From an uncultured Candidatus Melainabacteria bacterium (lineage in GTDB: Bacteria > Cyanobacteriota > Vampirovibrionia > Gastranaerophilales > Gastranaerophilaceae): a DNA stretch of 64,000 bases. The translations under genes and the position numbers were made by a program. The stretch lies in assembly GCA_934692485.1 (NCBI GenBank), contig CAKUTX010000002.1:186001-250000 (forward strand), read 5' to 3'. Below, piece by piece: positions 17,998 to 25,467 of the stretch (positions are counted from its first letter, which is position 1; each line of letters opens with the position of its first letter). The notes beneath the pieces were generated by a model. It saw only the letters and a program-made list of their open reading frames with translations. It made no database searches and had not been told where the DNA came from.

Positions 17998-19002
17998 ATG
18001 TTTATAAATAAAGAACAGCTTGTTTCTTATATAAAAAAACTTAATGAACCAAAAGTTTTGGTTATTGGCGATTTAGCAATAGATGAAATGATATATGGAG
18101 ATGCTGAAAGAATTTCAAGAGAAGCTCCGGTTTTAATTCTTCGTCACTCAAATACGAAGCTGATACTTGGGGCTGCATCTAACGCTGCACATAATATTTC
18201 AACACTAAACAACGGGAAAGTTAGCGTTATTGGTGTTTGTGGAGATGATTTTCAGGCAAATCAACTTAGAGAAACTTTTGAAGACGCTAAAGTCAACTGT
18301 GGACTTTTGGTTGTTGACCCGTCGAGAAAAACAACTACGAAAACAAGAATTTCTGGTTCTATAACTACATCTATTACACAGCAGATTGTTAGAATTGACC
18401 GTCAAACAAACGGTTATTTAACTCCTGAGATTGAAGAAGAAGTTTTGAAACAGATAGAAAGAGCATTACCGGAGTTTGATGCGATAATTCTTTCTAATTA
18501 TCATATAGGAACTTTGACCCCTAAGATTATTCAAGAAACTATAAGGTTGGCAAATCAATACAAAAAAGTTATTGTAGTTGATGCTCAAAAAGATTTAAGC
18601 GTTTATAAGAACGTCACCTCAATGACTCCTAATTTGCCAGATACGCAAAAATCAGTAGGGTTCTCTATTGAAACCGAGGACGATTTGAAACGTGCTGGAG
18701 ATAAGTTGTTGAGCGAAACTAATGCAGATTCAATTCTTATAACTTGTGGTGCGGATGGAATGTTTGTAACTCGCGCACACGGTAATTATACAAAAATACC
18801 TGTGTTTAATAAATCAGAAGTTTTTGATGTCACTGGTGCAGGAGATACGGTTACTGCAGTTTATACGTTGGCTCTTGCTGCTGGTGCTGATGCTACTTAT
18901 GCTGCTATTATCGGAAATATAGCTGCCAGTATAGTTGTAAAACAGTTTGGTTGCGCAACTACTACAATTGATGAAATTTTGAGTGCTGTTGAAAATTTAT
19001 AA
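17998..19002 (+). CDS. hldE: PfkB-family kinase, HldE/RfaE1-like heptose 7-phosphate kinase
   Basis: This 334-residue ribokinase-fold protein best matches the kinase half of HldE. Family blocks are VLVIGDLAIDEMIYGDAERI, REAPVLILRHSNTKLILGAA and the ATP/catalytic motif VFDVTGAGDTVTA. The E. coli enzyme also has a C-terminal cytidylyltransferase domain, which is absent here. The neighbouring genes for lipid A, Kdo transfer and O-antigen ligation support a role in making heptose for LPS core. Other PfkB sugar kinases cannot be fully excluded. It heads a run with the DUF4330 and O-antigen ligase genes. Confidence 0.8.
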   Translation: MFINKEQLVSYIKKLNEPKVLVIGDLAIDEMIYGDAERISREAPVLILRHSNTKLILGAASNAAHNISTLNNGKVSVIGVCGDDFQANQLRETFEDAKVNCGLLVVDPSRKTTTKTRISGSITTSITQQIVRIDRQTNGYLTPEIEEEVLKQIERALPEFDAIILSNYHIGTLTPKIIQETIRLANQYKKVIVVDAQKDLSVYKNVTSMTPNLPDTQKSVGFSIETEDDLKRAGDKLLSETNADSILITCGADGMFVTRAHGNYTKIPVFNKSEVFDVTGAGDTVTAVYTLALAAGADATYAAIIGNIAASIVVKQFGCATTTIDEILSAVENL

Positions 19003-19043
19003 AATTGACGGAACTCTAAACAAAGTATATGGAGAGAACTTTT

Positions 19044-19610
19044 ATGGAAAAATTAATGGAAATATTAAAAAAAATTAAACCTGTAGATTTTATAATCGTG
19101 GCAGGTATACTTGTAGCGTTGTTGGTTGGCTTTTTTACATTTAAAAATTTCAGACAAACTGCGGCTAAACAAATTGAAGCTACTTCAAAAATATCTTTTC
19201 AAGTTTTTATCAGAGGTGTAACTTTGACCGGTGATGAAATCCCTCTTAGAGCCGATGAAAAAACATTTATCAGCATAAGGAATGTTCCATATACTGACTT
19301 GGATATTTTGGATGTGAAAGCTGATAGAAAGAAAATTGTTTTACCTATTTTAAACAGCAAAAAAGTAATGGTTGTAGAAGATGTTTCTCAAGCTAATATG
19401 TATGATATTACCGTAACATTGACAGATACTGCAAAGATTACAAAAGATGGCGCTGTTGTCGGTGGTAATAAAATTAAAATGGGCTTGCCTATTACTTTGG
19501 AAGGTAAAGATTACAAGTTTAACGGCACTGTTTCTGATTTGAAAGTTATGCCATTGACTGATGATGATAAATTTCATAATTCAATAAATACGGATAGCGA
19601 TGTTCAATAA
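19044..19610 (+). CDS. DUF4330 membrane-anchored protein
   Basis: I place the start at the ATG at 19044, with GGAGA 8 bases upstream, rather than at 19029. The 188-residue product has one membrane helix (DFIIVAGILVALLVGFFTF, about 12-30) and a soluble domain matching DUF4330, which I know mainly from cyanobacteria (VFIRGVTLTGDEIPLRA ... IKMGLPITLEGKDYKFNGTV). The function of DUF4330 is unknown. It overlaps the O-antigen ligase gene by 11 bases, so the two are probably translationally coupled and functionally linked, perhaps in polysaccharide export or ligation. Confidence 0.8.
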   Translation: MEKLMEILKKIKPVDFIIVAGILVALLVGFFTFKNFRQTAAKQIEATSKISFQVFIRGVTLTGDEIPLRADEKTFISIRNVPYTDLDILDVKADRKKIVLPILNSKKVMVVEDVSQANMYDITVTLTDTAKITKDGAVVGGNKIKMGLPITLEGKDYKFNGTVSDLKVMPLTDDDKFHNSINTDSDVQ

Positions 19611-20907
19611 TATTTTAAAATTTACTCAACAAAAAACGGAATTTCTATATAATAACAGTTTGTTTTTGCAAAACATTGATAAACTAATTTTTGGCTCTAT
19701 ATTGTTGGTGTTCTTTTCTTCAACAGTAATGTCATCTGATGTAATTGGTTTTATCGCGCTTATAACCGTCTTTTTGACGATTGTGAAAGTTTTAACTAAA
19801 CCTGAAGAAAGACTTAGTTGTAAATCTTTTGAGCTGTGGCTTTTAGCTTATTTTATGATAGTAATAATAAGTCTTGCTGGTTCAACATTGTTTCATCTTA
19901 GTTTGAAAGGGTTTTTCAAGACTTTTACTTATATGGCATTTTATTTTTCGTTAGTTCAGTATTTGAAAAATAACAAAAGTAAAATCCCGTTTGTGCTCGG
20001 AGCAATTGGATTAAGCGTCAGTTTTGAGGCTGTAATAGGCTTTTTGCAAAATTTCTCTCATGTGGAAGAAATTTCCGGTTGGCAAGATGTTTCTTCGTTA
20101 AATCCGGAAGAGGTTATGACGAGAGTATACGGAACGTTAAAGCCATATAATCCGAATTTGTTGGGCGGTTATTTTGTTGCAGGAATTCCATCTTTGTACG
20201 GGTTATCTGCATATTTTCTTGCCAACAAAAAATATAAGTTTGCTATCGGTGGAGTATTGTTGGCATTATTTTCAACACTGACTTTGTTTTTGACTGGTTG
20301 CCGCGGATCTTATATCGGGATGATGGTAATATTTTGTGGAATGTTTGCGATTAGTGCAAAATATTTATGGCAAAATTACAAAACAATATATTTATCAATC
20401 GTTGGAAGTGTCGTAGCTTTTGCTACTACGGCAATATTGCTTATTTCTTCATTGAGAGCAAGAGTTTTGTCCATATTTGCAATGCGTCAAGATTCTTCAA
20501 ATTCTTTTAGATTTAATGTTTATCATTCATCAGTAGAGATGTTTAAAGATAATTGGCTTTTGGGGATTGGTGTTGGAAACCAAAACTTTAGAGAAATTTA
20601 CGGACTTTATATGAAAACAGGCTTTGATGCTTTAAGTGCGTACAATATTTTCTTGGAAATAGCCGTCGAAAGTGGAATTTTTGCATTGATTGCATTTGTT
20701 GGTTTTATAGTAACGTTAATCAAGAATTCTATCAAATTTATATTAAAGTCTGCAGATACACAATCTGTGATGTTTGTAGCGACAGCTTTAATTTCAATTT
20801 GTGCCGTATGTATTCATGGACTTGTTGATACGGTATTTTTCAGACCGCAAATTCAATTTGTTTTTTGGACAATGGTTGCAATCGCAAGAGTTGTTGTAAT
20901 TGAATAA
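19600..20907 (+). CDS. O-antigen ligase/polymerase family (IctB-like) membrane protein
   Basis: This 435-residue protein has about ten membrane helices and the Wzy_C/O-antigen ligase core, including the periplasmic region around NLLGGYFVAGIPSLYG, TGCRGSYIGMMVIF and the conserved LLGIGVGNQNFREIY motif. Cyanobacterial relatives were once annotated as the bicarbonate transporter IctB. Structure-based family knowledge favours glycan ligation or polymerisation. Its coupling to DUF4330 and the nearby heptose-type kinase fit a surface-polysaccharide role. Confidence 0.82.
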   Translation: MFNNILKFTQQKTEFLYNNSLFLQNIDKLIFGSILLVFFSSTVMSSDVIGFIALITVFLTIVKVLTKPEERLSCKSFELWLLAYFMIVIISLAGSTLFHLSLKGFFKTFTYMAFYFSLVQYLKNNKSKIPFVLGAIGLSVSFEAVIGFLQNFSHVEEISGWQDVSSLNPEEVMTRVYGTLKPYNPNLLGGYFVAGIPSLYGLSAYFLANKKYKFAIGGVLLALFSTLTLFLTGCRGSYIGMMVIFCGMFAISAKYLWQNYKTIYLSIVGSVVAFATTAILLISSLRARVLSIFAMRQDSSNSFRFNVYHSSVEMFKDNWLLGIGVGNQNFREIYGLYMKTGFDALSAYNIFLEIAVESGIFALIAFVGFIVTLIKNSIKFILKSADTQSVMFVATALISICAVCIHGLVDTVFFRPQIQFVFWTMVAIARVVVIE

Positions 20908-20951
20908 TCGTGATTTGTTCAGTGGTTAGAATTTTTTATAAAAATAACTTA

Positions 20952-20966
20952 TTAAGCTTATGTAAA
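20952..20966 (+). promoter_or_regulatory. HLR1-like motif upstream of the DegT aminotransferase gene
   Basis: TTAAGCTTATGTAAA is the reverse complement of a TTTACA...TTAA pair. It lies about 60 bases before the start at 21027, overlapping where a -35 would fall for the TAAACT at 20984-20989. It is weaker than the other sites, since the second half is only TTAA. Confidence 0.25.
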
Positions 20967-21026
20967 GGCATGGAATTGTTGTGCTAAACTAGTAATAAGG
21001 ATGGTAGATTAAGAAGGAGATATAAA

Positions 21027-22151
21027 ATGATACCTATTTTAGATTCAAAACGTCAATATGCGACTATTGGTTCAGAAGTTGAAAAAGCAGTATGCGAAGT
21101 TTTACGTTCAGGTTCTTATATTCTTGGACCGAATACAAAAGCTTTTGAACAAGAAATGGCTGATTTTATCGGCTGCAAATATACAGTTGGTTTAAACTCT
21201 GGAACAGATGCTTTGCATTTGGCTTTGAGAGCATTAAACATTGGTGCTGGTGATGAAGTTATTACTGTTGCATTTACATTTGTTGCAACAACTGAAGCTA
21301 TCGGTATCGTTGGTGCTAAACCTGTTTTTGTTGACATTGACAAAGATACATTTGATTTGGACGCTTCTAAATTGGAAGCAGCAATTACTCCAAAAACCAA
21401 AGCAATTATTCCGGTTCATTTGTATGGTCAACCTTGTGATATGGATGCTATTATGGCTGTTGCTAAAAAACATAACTTGCATGTTATCGAAGATTGTTGC
21501 CAAGCTGTTGGAGCATTATACAAAGGCAAAATGGTTGGTACATTTGGTGACTTTGGTTGTTTGAGCTTCTATCCGACTAAGAACTTAGGCGGTATGGGAG
21601 ATGGCGGCCTAATTATGACAAATGATGAAAAACTTCGTGATAGAGTTATTGCTCTTAGAAATCATGGTGGCGCTGTTCGTTATCATCACGATGAAATTGG
21701 TGTAAACAGCAGACTTGACGAAATCCAAGCTGCAATTTTGAGAGTTAAACTTCCTCATATTAAAGATTGGAACGAAGCAAGACGTAAACACGCTTATTAT
21801 TACAACGAATTATTTAAAGATTGTGCAGATATTCAAACTCCTGTAGAATTGGATGATACATATTGTGTATACCACCAATACACAGTAAAAATTCCTAACA
21901 GAGATGAAGTTCATAAAATGCTACAAGAACGTGGTATCGGTGCAATGCTTTATTACCCAATTCCTTTGCACTTGCAAAAAGTTCATGAGTACTTGGGTGT
22001 AGGTAAAGGCTCTTTGCCTGTTTCAGAAAAGAACACAGAAATGGTTATTTCTTTACCAATGTTCCCTGAAATTACAGAAGAAGAACAAAGAACAGTTGCA
22101 TCAACATTGATTGATTGTATTGAAAAATCAAAGTCAGTGGCTACTGTGTAG
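21027..22151 (+). CDS. DegT/DnrJ/EryC1/StrS-family sugar aminotransferase
   Basis: This is a 374-residue PLP-dependent aminotransferase of nucleotide-sugar pathways. Visible are the SGTDALHLALRAL cofactor pocket, VIEDCCQAVGA, and the PLP lysine in SFYPTKNLGGMGDGG (K185). Enzymes of this family put amino groups on 3-keto or 4-keto nucleotide sugars for surface glycans, and the exact sugar cannot be told. AAGGAG precedes the ATG by 8 bases. Codons are less AT-biased than in neighbouring genes, which may reflect high expression. A strong terminator follows. Confidence 0.93.
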   Translation: MIPILDSKRQYATIGSEVEKAVCEVLRSGSYILGPNTKAFEQEMADFIGCKYTVGLNSGTDALHLALRALNIGAGDEVITVAFTFVATTEAIGIVGAKPVFVDIDKDTFDLDASKLEAAITPKTKAIIPVHLYGQPCDMDAIMAVAKKHNLHVIEDCCQAVGALYKGKMVGTFGDFGCLSFYPTKNLGGMGDGGLIMTNDEKLRDRVIALRNHGGAVRYHHDEIGVNSRLDEIQAAILRVKLPHIKDWNEARRKHAYYYNELFKDCADIQTPVELDDTYCVYHQYTVKIPNRDEVHKMLQERGIGAMLYYPIPLHLQKVHEYLGVGKGSLPVSEKNTEMVISLPMFPEITEEEQRTVASTLIDCIEKSKSVATV

Positions 22152-22175
22152 ATAAAAAGAATAAATAAACAAAGA

Positions 22176-22211
22176 AAAAAGTCCTAAGCGGTTTTATCCT
22201 TAGGACTTTTT
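22176..22211 (+). terminator. Terminator after the DegT aminotransferase gene
   Basis: GTCCTAAG (22181-22188) pairs with CTTAGGAC (22199-22206), flanked by A and T runs. It is a textbook intrinsic terminator. Confidence 0.92.
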
Positions 22212-22212
22212 G

Positions 22213-22240
22213 TTGAAAAAAATAAAAAATATGCTAAAAT
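22213..22240 (+). promoter_or_regulatory. Promoter of the poly-G pseudopilin gene
   Basis: TTGAAA (22213-22218), a 16-base spacer, and TAAAAT (22235-22240). It begins right after the preceding terminator and lies 35 bases before an ATG at 22275 that has GGAGG 8 bases upstream. Confidence 0.6.
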
Positions 22241-22301
22241 AATATTATACATAATAATTTTGGAGGTTTCATATATGAAAAAGGATTTTAGAATAGTTCT
22301 C

Positions 22302-22311
22302 GGGGGGGGGG
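22302..22311 (+). repeat. Poly-G tract of 10 in the pseudopilin gene
   Basis: Ten consecutive G lie eight codons after the well-supported ATG at 22275. With 10 G the reading frame ends at TGA 22350-22352. With 11 or 8 G it joins the pseudopilin frame. This has the form of a slipped-strand contingency tract in otherwise AT-rich DNA. An assembly length error is also possible. Confidence 0.75.
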
Positions 22312-22336
22312 CAATCGCGAAACCCTGGCCAATAGC

Positions 22337-23110
22337 GTGTTTGAGAAGCTGAGCAGAGGCCAAGAACTATACCCTCGCCCCTTTGTGGGAGAGCAAGCCG
22401 AGCAGAGGCACGAGCGAAGCGAGAGTGAGCAAGAAGCCCACAGGAAAAACTCCAGTAAAGCCGCTTTTACATTGGCGGAAGTCCTAATCACCCTTGGTAT
22501 AATCGGTGTTGTTGCTGCCCTTACAATGCCGGTGTTAATTGAAAATCATAAAAAACAAGTAATTATTTCGAAATTAGACAAAGCTTATTCTACGATAAGC
22601 AATGCTTACGTTTTGGCAAAAGAAGCAAATGGAGATATGGAAAATTGGGGATTGGTTGAATATCAATCGGCAACTAAAAACGAAGAAGATTTTTTATATT
22701 ATATTTCTCCGTTTTTAAGTGTTCAAAAGTATTGTGGTAAGGCCGAAGGTTGCTTTCCGGATGTTGGATACGGTTCTATCGGAACTACTAACTTTGGAGT
22801 AAATATGAACCGCAGTACTTGGTATTCTAAAGCTATTTTAACTGATGGCTCAATGATTTCATCTATTACATTTAACAACAGTACCTCTGTTTTGAGAATT
22901 GATGTAAATGGCCCTAAAGCTCCTAATGTTATGGGAATTGATTTGTTCAGCTTTATAGTGCTTCCTGATAAGGTCATTCCCCAAGGAGTTGGAGATTTAA
23001 AACAAAGTAGTGATTACTTTATTAATAGAGGAGATTATTGCGCGTCACAAGTTATTTATAATAAAACAATGGATTATATAAAGGACAAAAAATGCCTGCC
23101 TTATAATTAA
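22337..23110 (+). CDS. Type IV pilin-like/pseudopilin protein, start out of frame in this copy
   Basis: The protein carries the prepilin motif KAAFTLAEVLITLGIIGVVA, with Glu at +5 after the predicted cleavage site, then a globular domain of about 190 residues. The convincing start is ATG 22275 (GGAGG 8 bases upstream, promoter before it), but the 10-G tract puts it out of frame. In this copy the pilin frame opens only from a GTG at 22337 with no ribosome-binding site. With one added G the product would have a 64-residue leader, far longer than usual. Bases 22301-22450 are about 59% G+C by count, unlike the rest of the gene, and encode a charged stretch (QAEQRHERSESEQEAHRK). The gene is therefore either phase-off or mis-assembled. 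The type II secretion/type IV pilus apparatus genes are not in this window. Confidence 0.8.
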   Translation: MFEKLSRGQELYPRPFVGEQAEQRHERSESEQEAHRKNSSKAAFTLAEVLITLGIIGVVAALTMPVLIENHKKQVIISKLDKAYSTISNAYVLAKEANGDMENWGLVEYQSATKNEEDFLYYISPFLSVQKYCGKAEGCFPDVGYGSIGTTNFGVNMNRSTWYSKAILTDGSMISSITFNNSTSVLRIDVNGPKAPNVMGIDLFSFIVLPDKVIPQGVGDLKQSSDYFINRGDYCASQVIYNKTMDYIKDKKCLPYN

Positions 23111-23394
23111 GCGGTAAATATTTTTGTTGCTGTTTCAGGTGGTCTGAAAAATGGATTCATTCCAACTGTTCCGGCTCCGTCGTTGAATGCAATGTCGAAA
23201 TTCTTTGAACTAAATTTTGTTGTTGTATGTTGCGCAGTTATGCCTAAAAATTGGGTTTGATTGTTGAGTGCACTTGCTTTTGAATAATCATAATCTGTGT
23301 TCATCAAAGTGATTTTATTGACAGCAGAAGTTGAGGCCGTATTTACTCCTCTTATATCTTCTATTCCATTCATTCCACCTTGATTGTGTGCCAT
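23107..23394 (-). CDS. Small hypothetical protein
   Basis: This 95-residue protein of unknown family has AGAGGAT about 6 bases before the ATG. It is rich in Asn, Thr, Ser and Gly (NTASTSAVNKITLMNTDYDY ... FNDGAGTVGMNPFFRPPE), with no signal peptide or membrane helix. It overlaps the pseudopilin stop by 4 bases on the opposite strand. It lies 11 bases downstream of a second small gene, with which it forms a two-gene unit. Composition suggests a surface or structural protein, but nothing shows export. Confidence 0.6.
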   Translation of the reverse strand: MAHNQGGMNGIEDIRGVNTASTSAVNKITLMNTDYDYSKASALNNQTQFLGITAQHTTTKFSSKNFDIAFNDGAGTVGMNPFFRPPETATKIFTA

Positions 23395-23405
23395 AATTTA
23401 TCCTC

Positions 23406-23678
23406 TTATGCAACCCATTCTTGAGTTGAATTTACCTCTTTTAGACATCCGTCGTTTGGATCTAATTTGTACCCAAGTGTATTCGTAAATCCAAATTTTT
23501 GGTTGCCTGTTGAAAAATCGTAACCGCTGCCCATAAACAATCCCATTGAGTTTGAACCTTTGAAAGGATTGTCTACTGTAGTAGTTGTTCTTCTGTTAAT
23601 ATCTGTGTATAGTTTTACAGCTTCTATTGGGGAAGTTTTCTCCCTGTAAACTGCGTCAATTTTGCCAATTGGGGCCAT
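23406..23678 (-). CDS. Small hypothetical protein
   Basis: This 90-residue protein of unknown family is first in a two-gene unit with the gene at 23107. AGGAAA lies 7 bases before the ATG. The sequence is polar with a central VDNPFKGSNSMGLFMGSG segment. Both small proteins have an N-P-F near Gly-rich sequence, the only similarity I see. No signal peptide is visible. Confidence 0.6.
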   Translation of the reverse strand: MAPIGKIDAVYREKTSPIEAVKLYTDINRRTTTTVDNPFKGSNSMGLFMGSGYDFSTGNQKFGFTNTLGYKLDPNDGCLKEVNSTQEWVA

Positions 23679-23821
23679 GATTAATTTCCTATTTTATACT
23701 CTTATATATATAAAGTATATACTATAAAAATAATTGCCTTTTCTGTTACGAAATGTTAATAATATCAAATATACTTGTGTCGCATGTTTATATACCCAAA
23801 AATAAATAAAAAATAACGGAA

Positions 23822-23837
23822 TGTTAAGTTATGTAAA
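23822..23837 (-). promoter_or_regulatory. HLR1-like direct repeat upstream of the two small genes
   Basis: The minus strand reads TTTACATAACTTAACA, hexamers at a 10-base period. It is in the spacer between the small genes at 23406/23107 and the candidate small RNA. An AGTGTA-N5-TACACT inverted repeat (23837-23853) abuts it. Confidence 0.35.
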
Positions 23838-23898
23838 GTGTAAATCCTACACTATATAAGGGTTTTTAGTATTTTATAAAAAATATGATTACATTGTA

Positions 23899-23927
23899 TT
23901 GACATTTAAAATCTTATATGGCATAAT
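23899..23927 (+). promoter_or_regulatory. Strong orphan promoter
   Basis: TTGACA (23899-23904), a 17-base spacer, and CATAAT (23922-23927), with five of six -10 bases matching. No protein-coding frame follows on this strand before the terminator at 24048. Confidence 0.7.
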
Positions 23928-23933
23928 AAGTAC

Positions 23934-24073
23934 ATAAGATTTAAGTGTAGTCGAAACACTAAATATAAATAGATTCATTAACCCCAAAAACATATAAACT
24001 CCTAAATAATAAACACTAAAAGAGACCATTAGGATGCAGAAAACGACCCACTCACTTGTGAGTGGTTTTTTTT
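23934..24073 (+). ncRNA. Candidate small RNA of about 140 nt
   Basis: A near-consensus promoter (23899-23927) and a strong intrinsic terminator (24048-24073) bracket about 140 bases with no open frame of note. Possible internal pairing includes AGTGT/ACACT (near 23943-23960) and CCTAA/TTAGG (near 24000-24033). It does not match tmRNA, RNase P, SRP or 6S RNA features I know. The function is unknown and the 5' end is an estimate from the -10 box. The rest of the 23679-24080 spacer holds only the HLR1-like motif and AT-rich sequence. Confidence 0.6.
24048..24073 (+). terminator. Terminator of the candidate small RNA
   Basis: CCACTCAC (24048-24055) pairs with GTGAGTGG (24058-24065), effectively a CTTG loop, followed by eight T. 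There is no upstream plus-strand gene within 900 bases, so it belongs to the short transcript. Confidence 0.9.
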
Positions 24074-24080
24074 ATGCAAA

Positions 24081-24836
24081 CTATATTGTATAGTCTATTG
24101 AGTGTTTTTTGAACAATTTATTAAAAAATTCAGCATTCTTATTTATTTTATTGATTGATAGTTCCATCGGTAAATTTTCAGAAAACTTTGCATCTTGCCA
24201 ATTAGATAAATTCTTTTTTATGTAGTTTTCAATAAATTGGTTTACGTCACGACGATTTTTAGGGCTTAAAAAAATGTTGTCGGGCATAATTTGAGTAAGT
24301 AATTGTTTTGCTTTTTCTCGAAAAGAATTACTGACAAAAGGCTTATATTTAATCTCAGAAAGAATTGATTCGGCGGTTTTTTTTAGTTCTAAATCAGGTG
24401 AAAATTTATACTTAAAATGAAACGGTATTGCTTCTGAAAAAGCTTCAAGTTTTATTGTGTTTAAATTATTTTCTTTGAGCATAATAAGGCTTGTAAGTCT
24501 TAGAATTTCTCCAATCCCTCTACGTCTGTTACCATGCGATGTTTCAATGTAACCGTAATTTATTGTTCTATCTTGATTGTCGATTAAATAATCATATTTT
24601 CCAAGTAAATTATTATGTTTATCTTTTGCGTGACTATTGATTTTTGCTACGCCCCCACAAATTTTTTGTAAATATACGCTAATATTCGCTTTTTCTTCCC
24701 CATATCTAACTTTTATAGGAGCGATAGTCGTGTAACCGTCTTTTTGTATAGTTTGCAATCTTGCACAAGCCGAAATGTTTTCTTGGTTCGACTTCGTATT
24801 AAAAAATCTTTGAATTTTAGGATATATTTTAAACAC
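24081..24836 (-). CDS. GNAT-like acetyltransferase domain protein
   Basis: This 251-residue protein starts with GTG (24836), the only start codon available after an in-frame stop, and has no clear ribosome-binding site. The middle part (about 90-150) resembles a GNAT fold: GYIETSHGNRRRGIGEIL carries the R-x-x-G-x-G acetyl-CoA motif, followed by a helix and the NTIKLEAFSEAIPFHFKYKF strand. The C-terminal 90 residues are Lys/Asn-rich and unmatched. It follows rsmG by 25 bases on the same strand, so the two are likely cotranscribed. The substrate is unknown. Confidence 0.65.
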   Translation of the reverse strand: MFKIYPKIQRFFNTKSNQENISACARLQTIQKDGYTTIAPIKVRYGEEKANISVYLQKICGGVAKINSHAKDKHNNLLGKYDYLIDNQDRTINYGYIETSHGNRRRGIGEILRLTSLIMLKENNLNTIKLEAFSEAIPFHFKYKFSPDLELKKTAESILSEIKYKPFVSNSFREKAKQLLTQIMPDNIFLSPKNRRDVNQFIENYIKKNLSNWQDAKFSENLPMELSINKINKNAEFFNKLFKKHSIDYTI

Positions 24837-24861
24837 GTTTTTATTAAAGAGTGTAAATATT

Positions 24862-25467
24862 TTAAATTGTTATTTTTTTTATAATTATTAAGTTTCGTGT
24901 ATGATTTTCATCAAGCGGAAGGTTGTATTCTATTGTCCCAACGACATTTGCGTGGTATTTACGTAAAACTTGTCGAGCATTTTCGATTTCTTCTTGCGCT
25001 TTAACAGATTTATACGCAACAAAATATCCGTCTTTTTTTAATAATGGCATTGCATATTCAATTATTTTGTCTAATGAAGCGACTGCTCTTGAGGTAATAA
25101 TATCAAATTTTTTATTAAGTGTTTCAACCCTGCAGCAAATTGGTGTAAGATTATCAATTTTAAGAGTTTCTTTTATGTTTGAAATTGCATTTATTTTTTT
25201 TCGAATACTATCAACAGCCGTGACTTTGATTTTTGGGTAATACAAAGCGATAGGGACAGACGGAAAACCACCACCTGTTCCGAAATCCAATAATTCTATA
25301 TTTTGTGTAGGAACATTATATTTTTCAAAAAAATTGTCTATAGAAAGGCTGTCAAATATATGTTTTTCCCATAAAAATTTTTCGTCATTTTTAGAAATTA
25401 GATTTATTTTAGAGTTTTGTTCTAGAAATGAATTTATATAATCAGTAAAAAATTCTTTATTTTTCAT
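24862..25467 (-). CDS. rsmG: 16S rRNA (guanine527-N7)-methyltransferase
   Basis: This 201-residue SAM-dependent methyltransferase modifies G527 of 16S rRNA. The N-terminal NLISKNDEKFLWEKHIFDSL and the SAM-binding LLDFGTGGGFPSVPIAL motif are diagnostic, and ITSRAVASLDKIIEYA is the RsmG-specific segment. It overlaps the upstream ATPase/TPR gene by 11 bases, indicating translational coupling. Loss of RsmG gives low-level streptomycin resistance in other bacteria. Confidence 0.95.
   Translation of the reverse strand: MKNKEFFTDYINSFLEQNSKINLISKNDEKFLWEKHIFDSLSIDNFFEKYNVPTQNIELLDFGTGGGFPSVPIALYYPKIKVTAVDSIRKKINAISNIKETLKIDNLTPICCRVETLNKKFDIITSRAVASLDKIIEYAMPLLKKDGYFVAYKSVKAQEEIENARQVLRKYHANVVGTIEYNLPLDENHTRNLIIIKKITI

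Noticed and set aside
22337..22460. Genuine GTG start of the pseudopilin at 22337
   Set aside because: There is no ribosome-binding site, and a good GGAGG-ATG at 22275 points to a frameshift at the G run instead.
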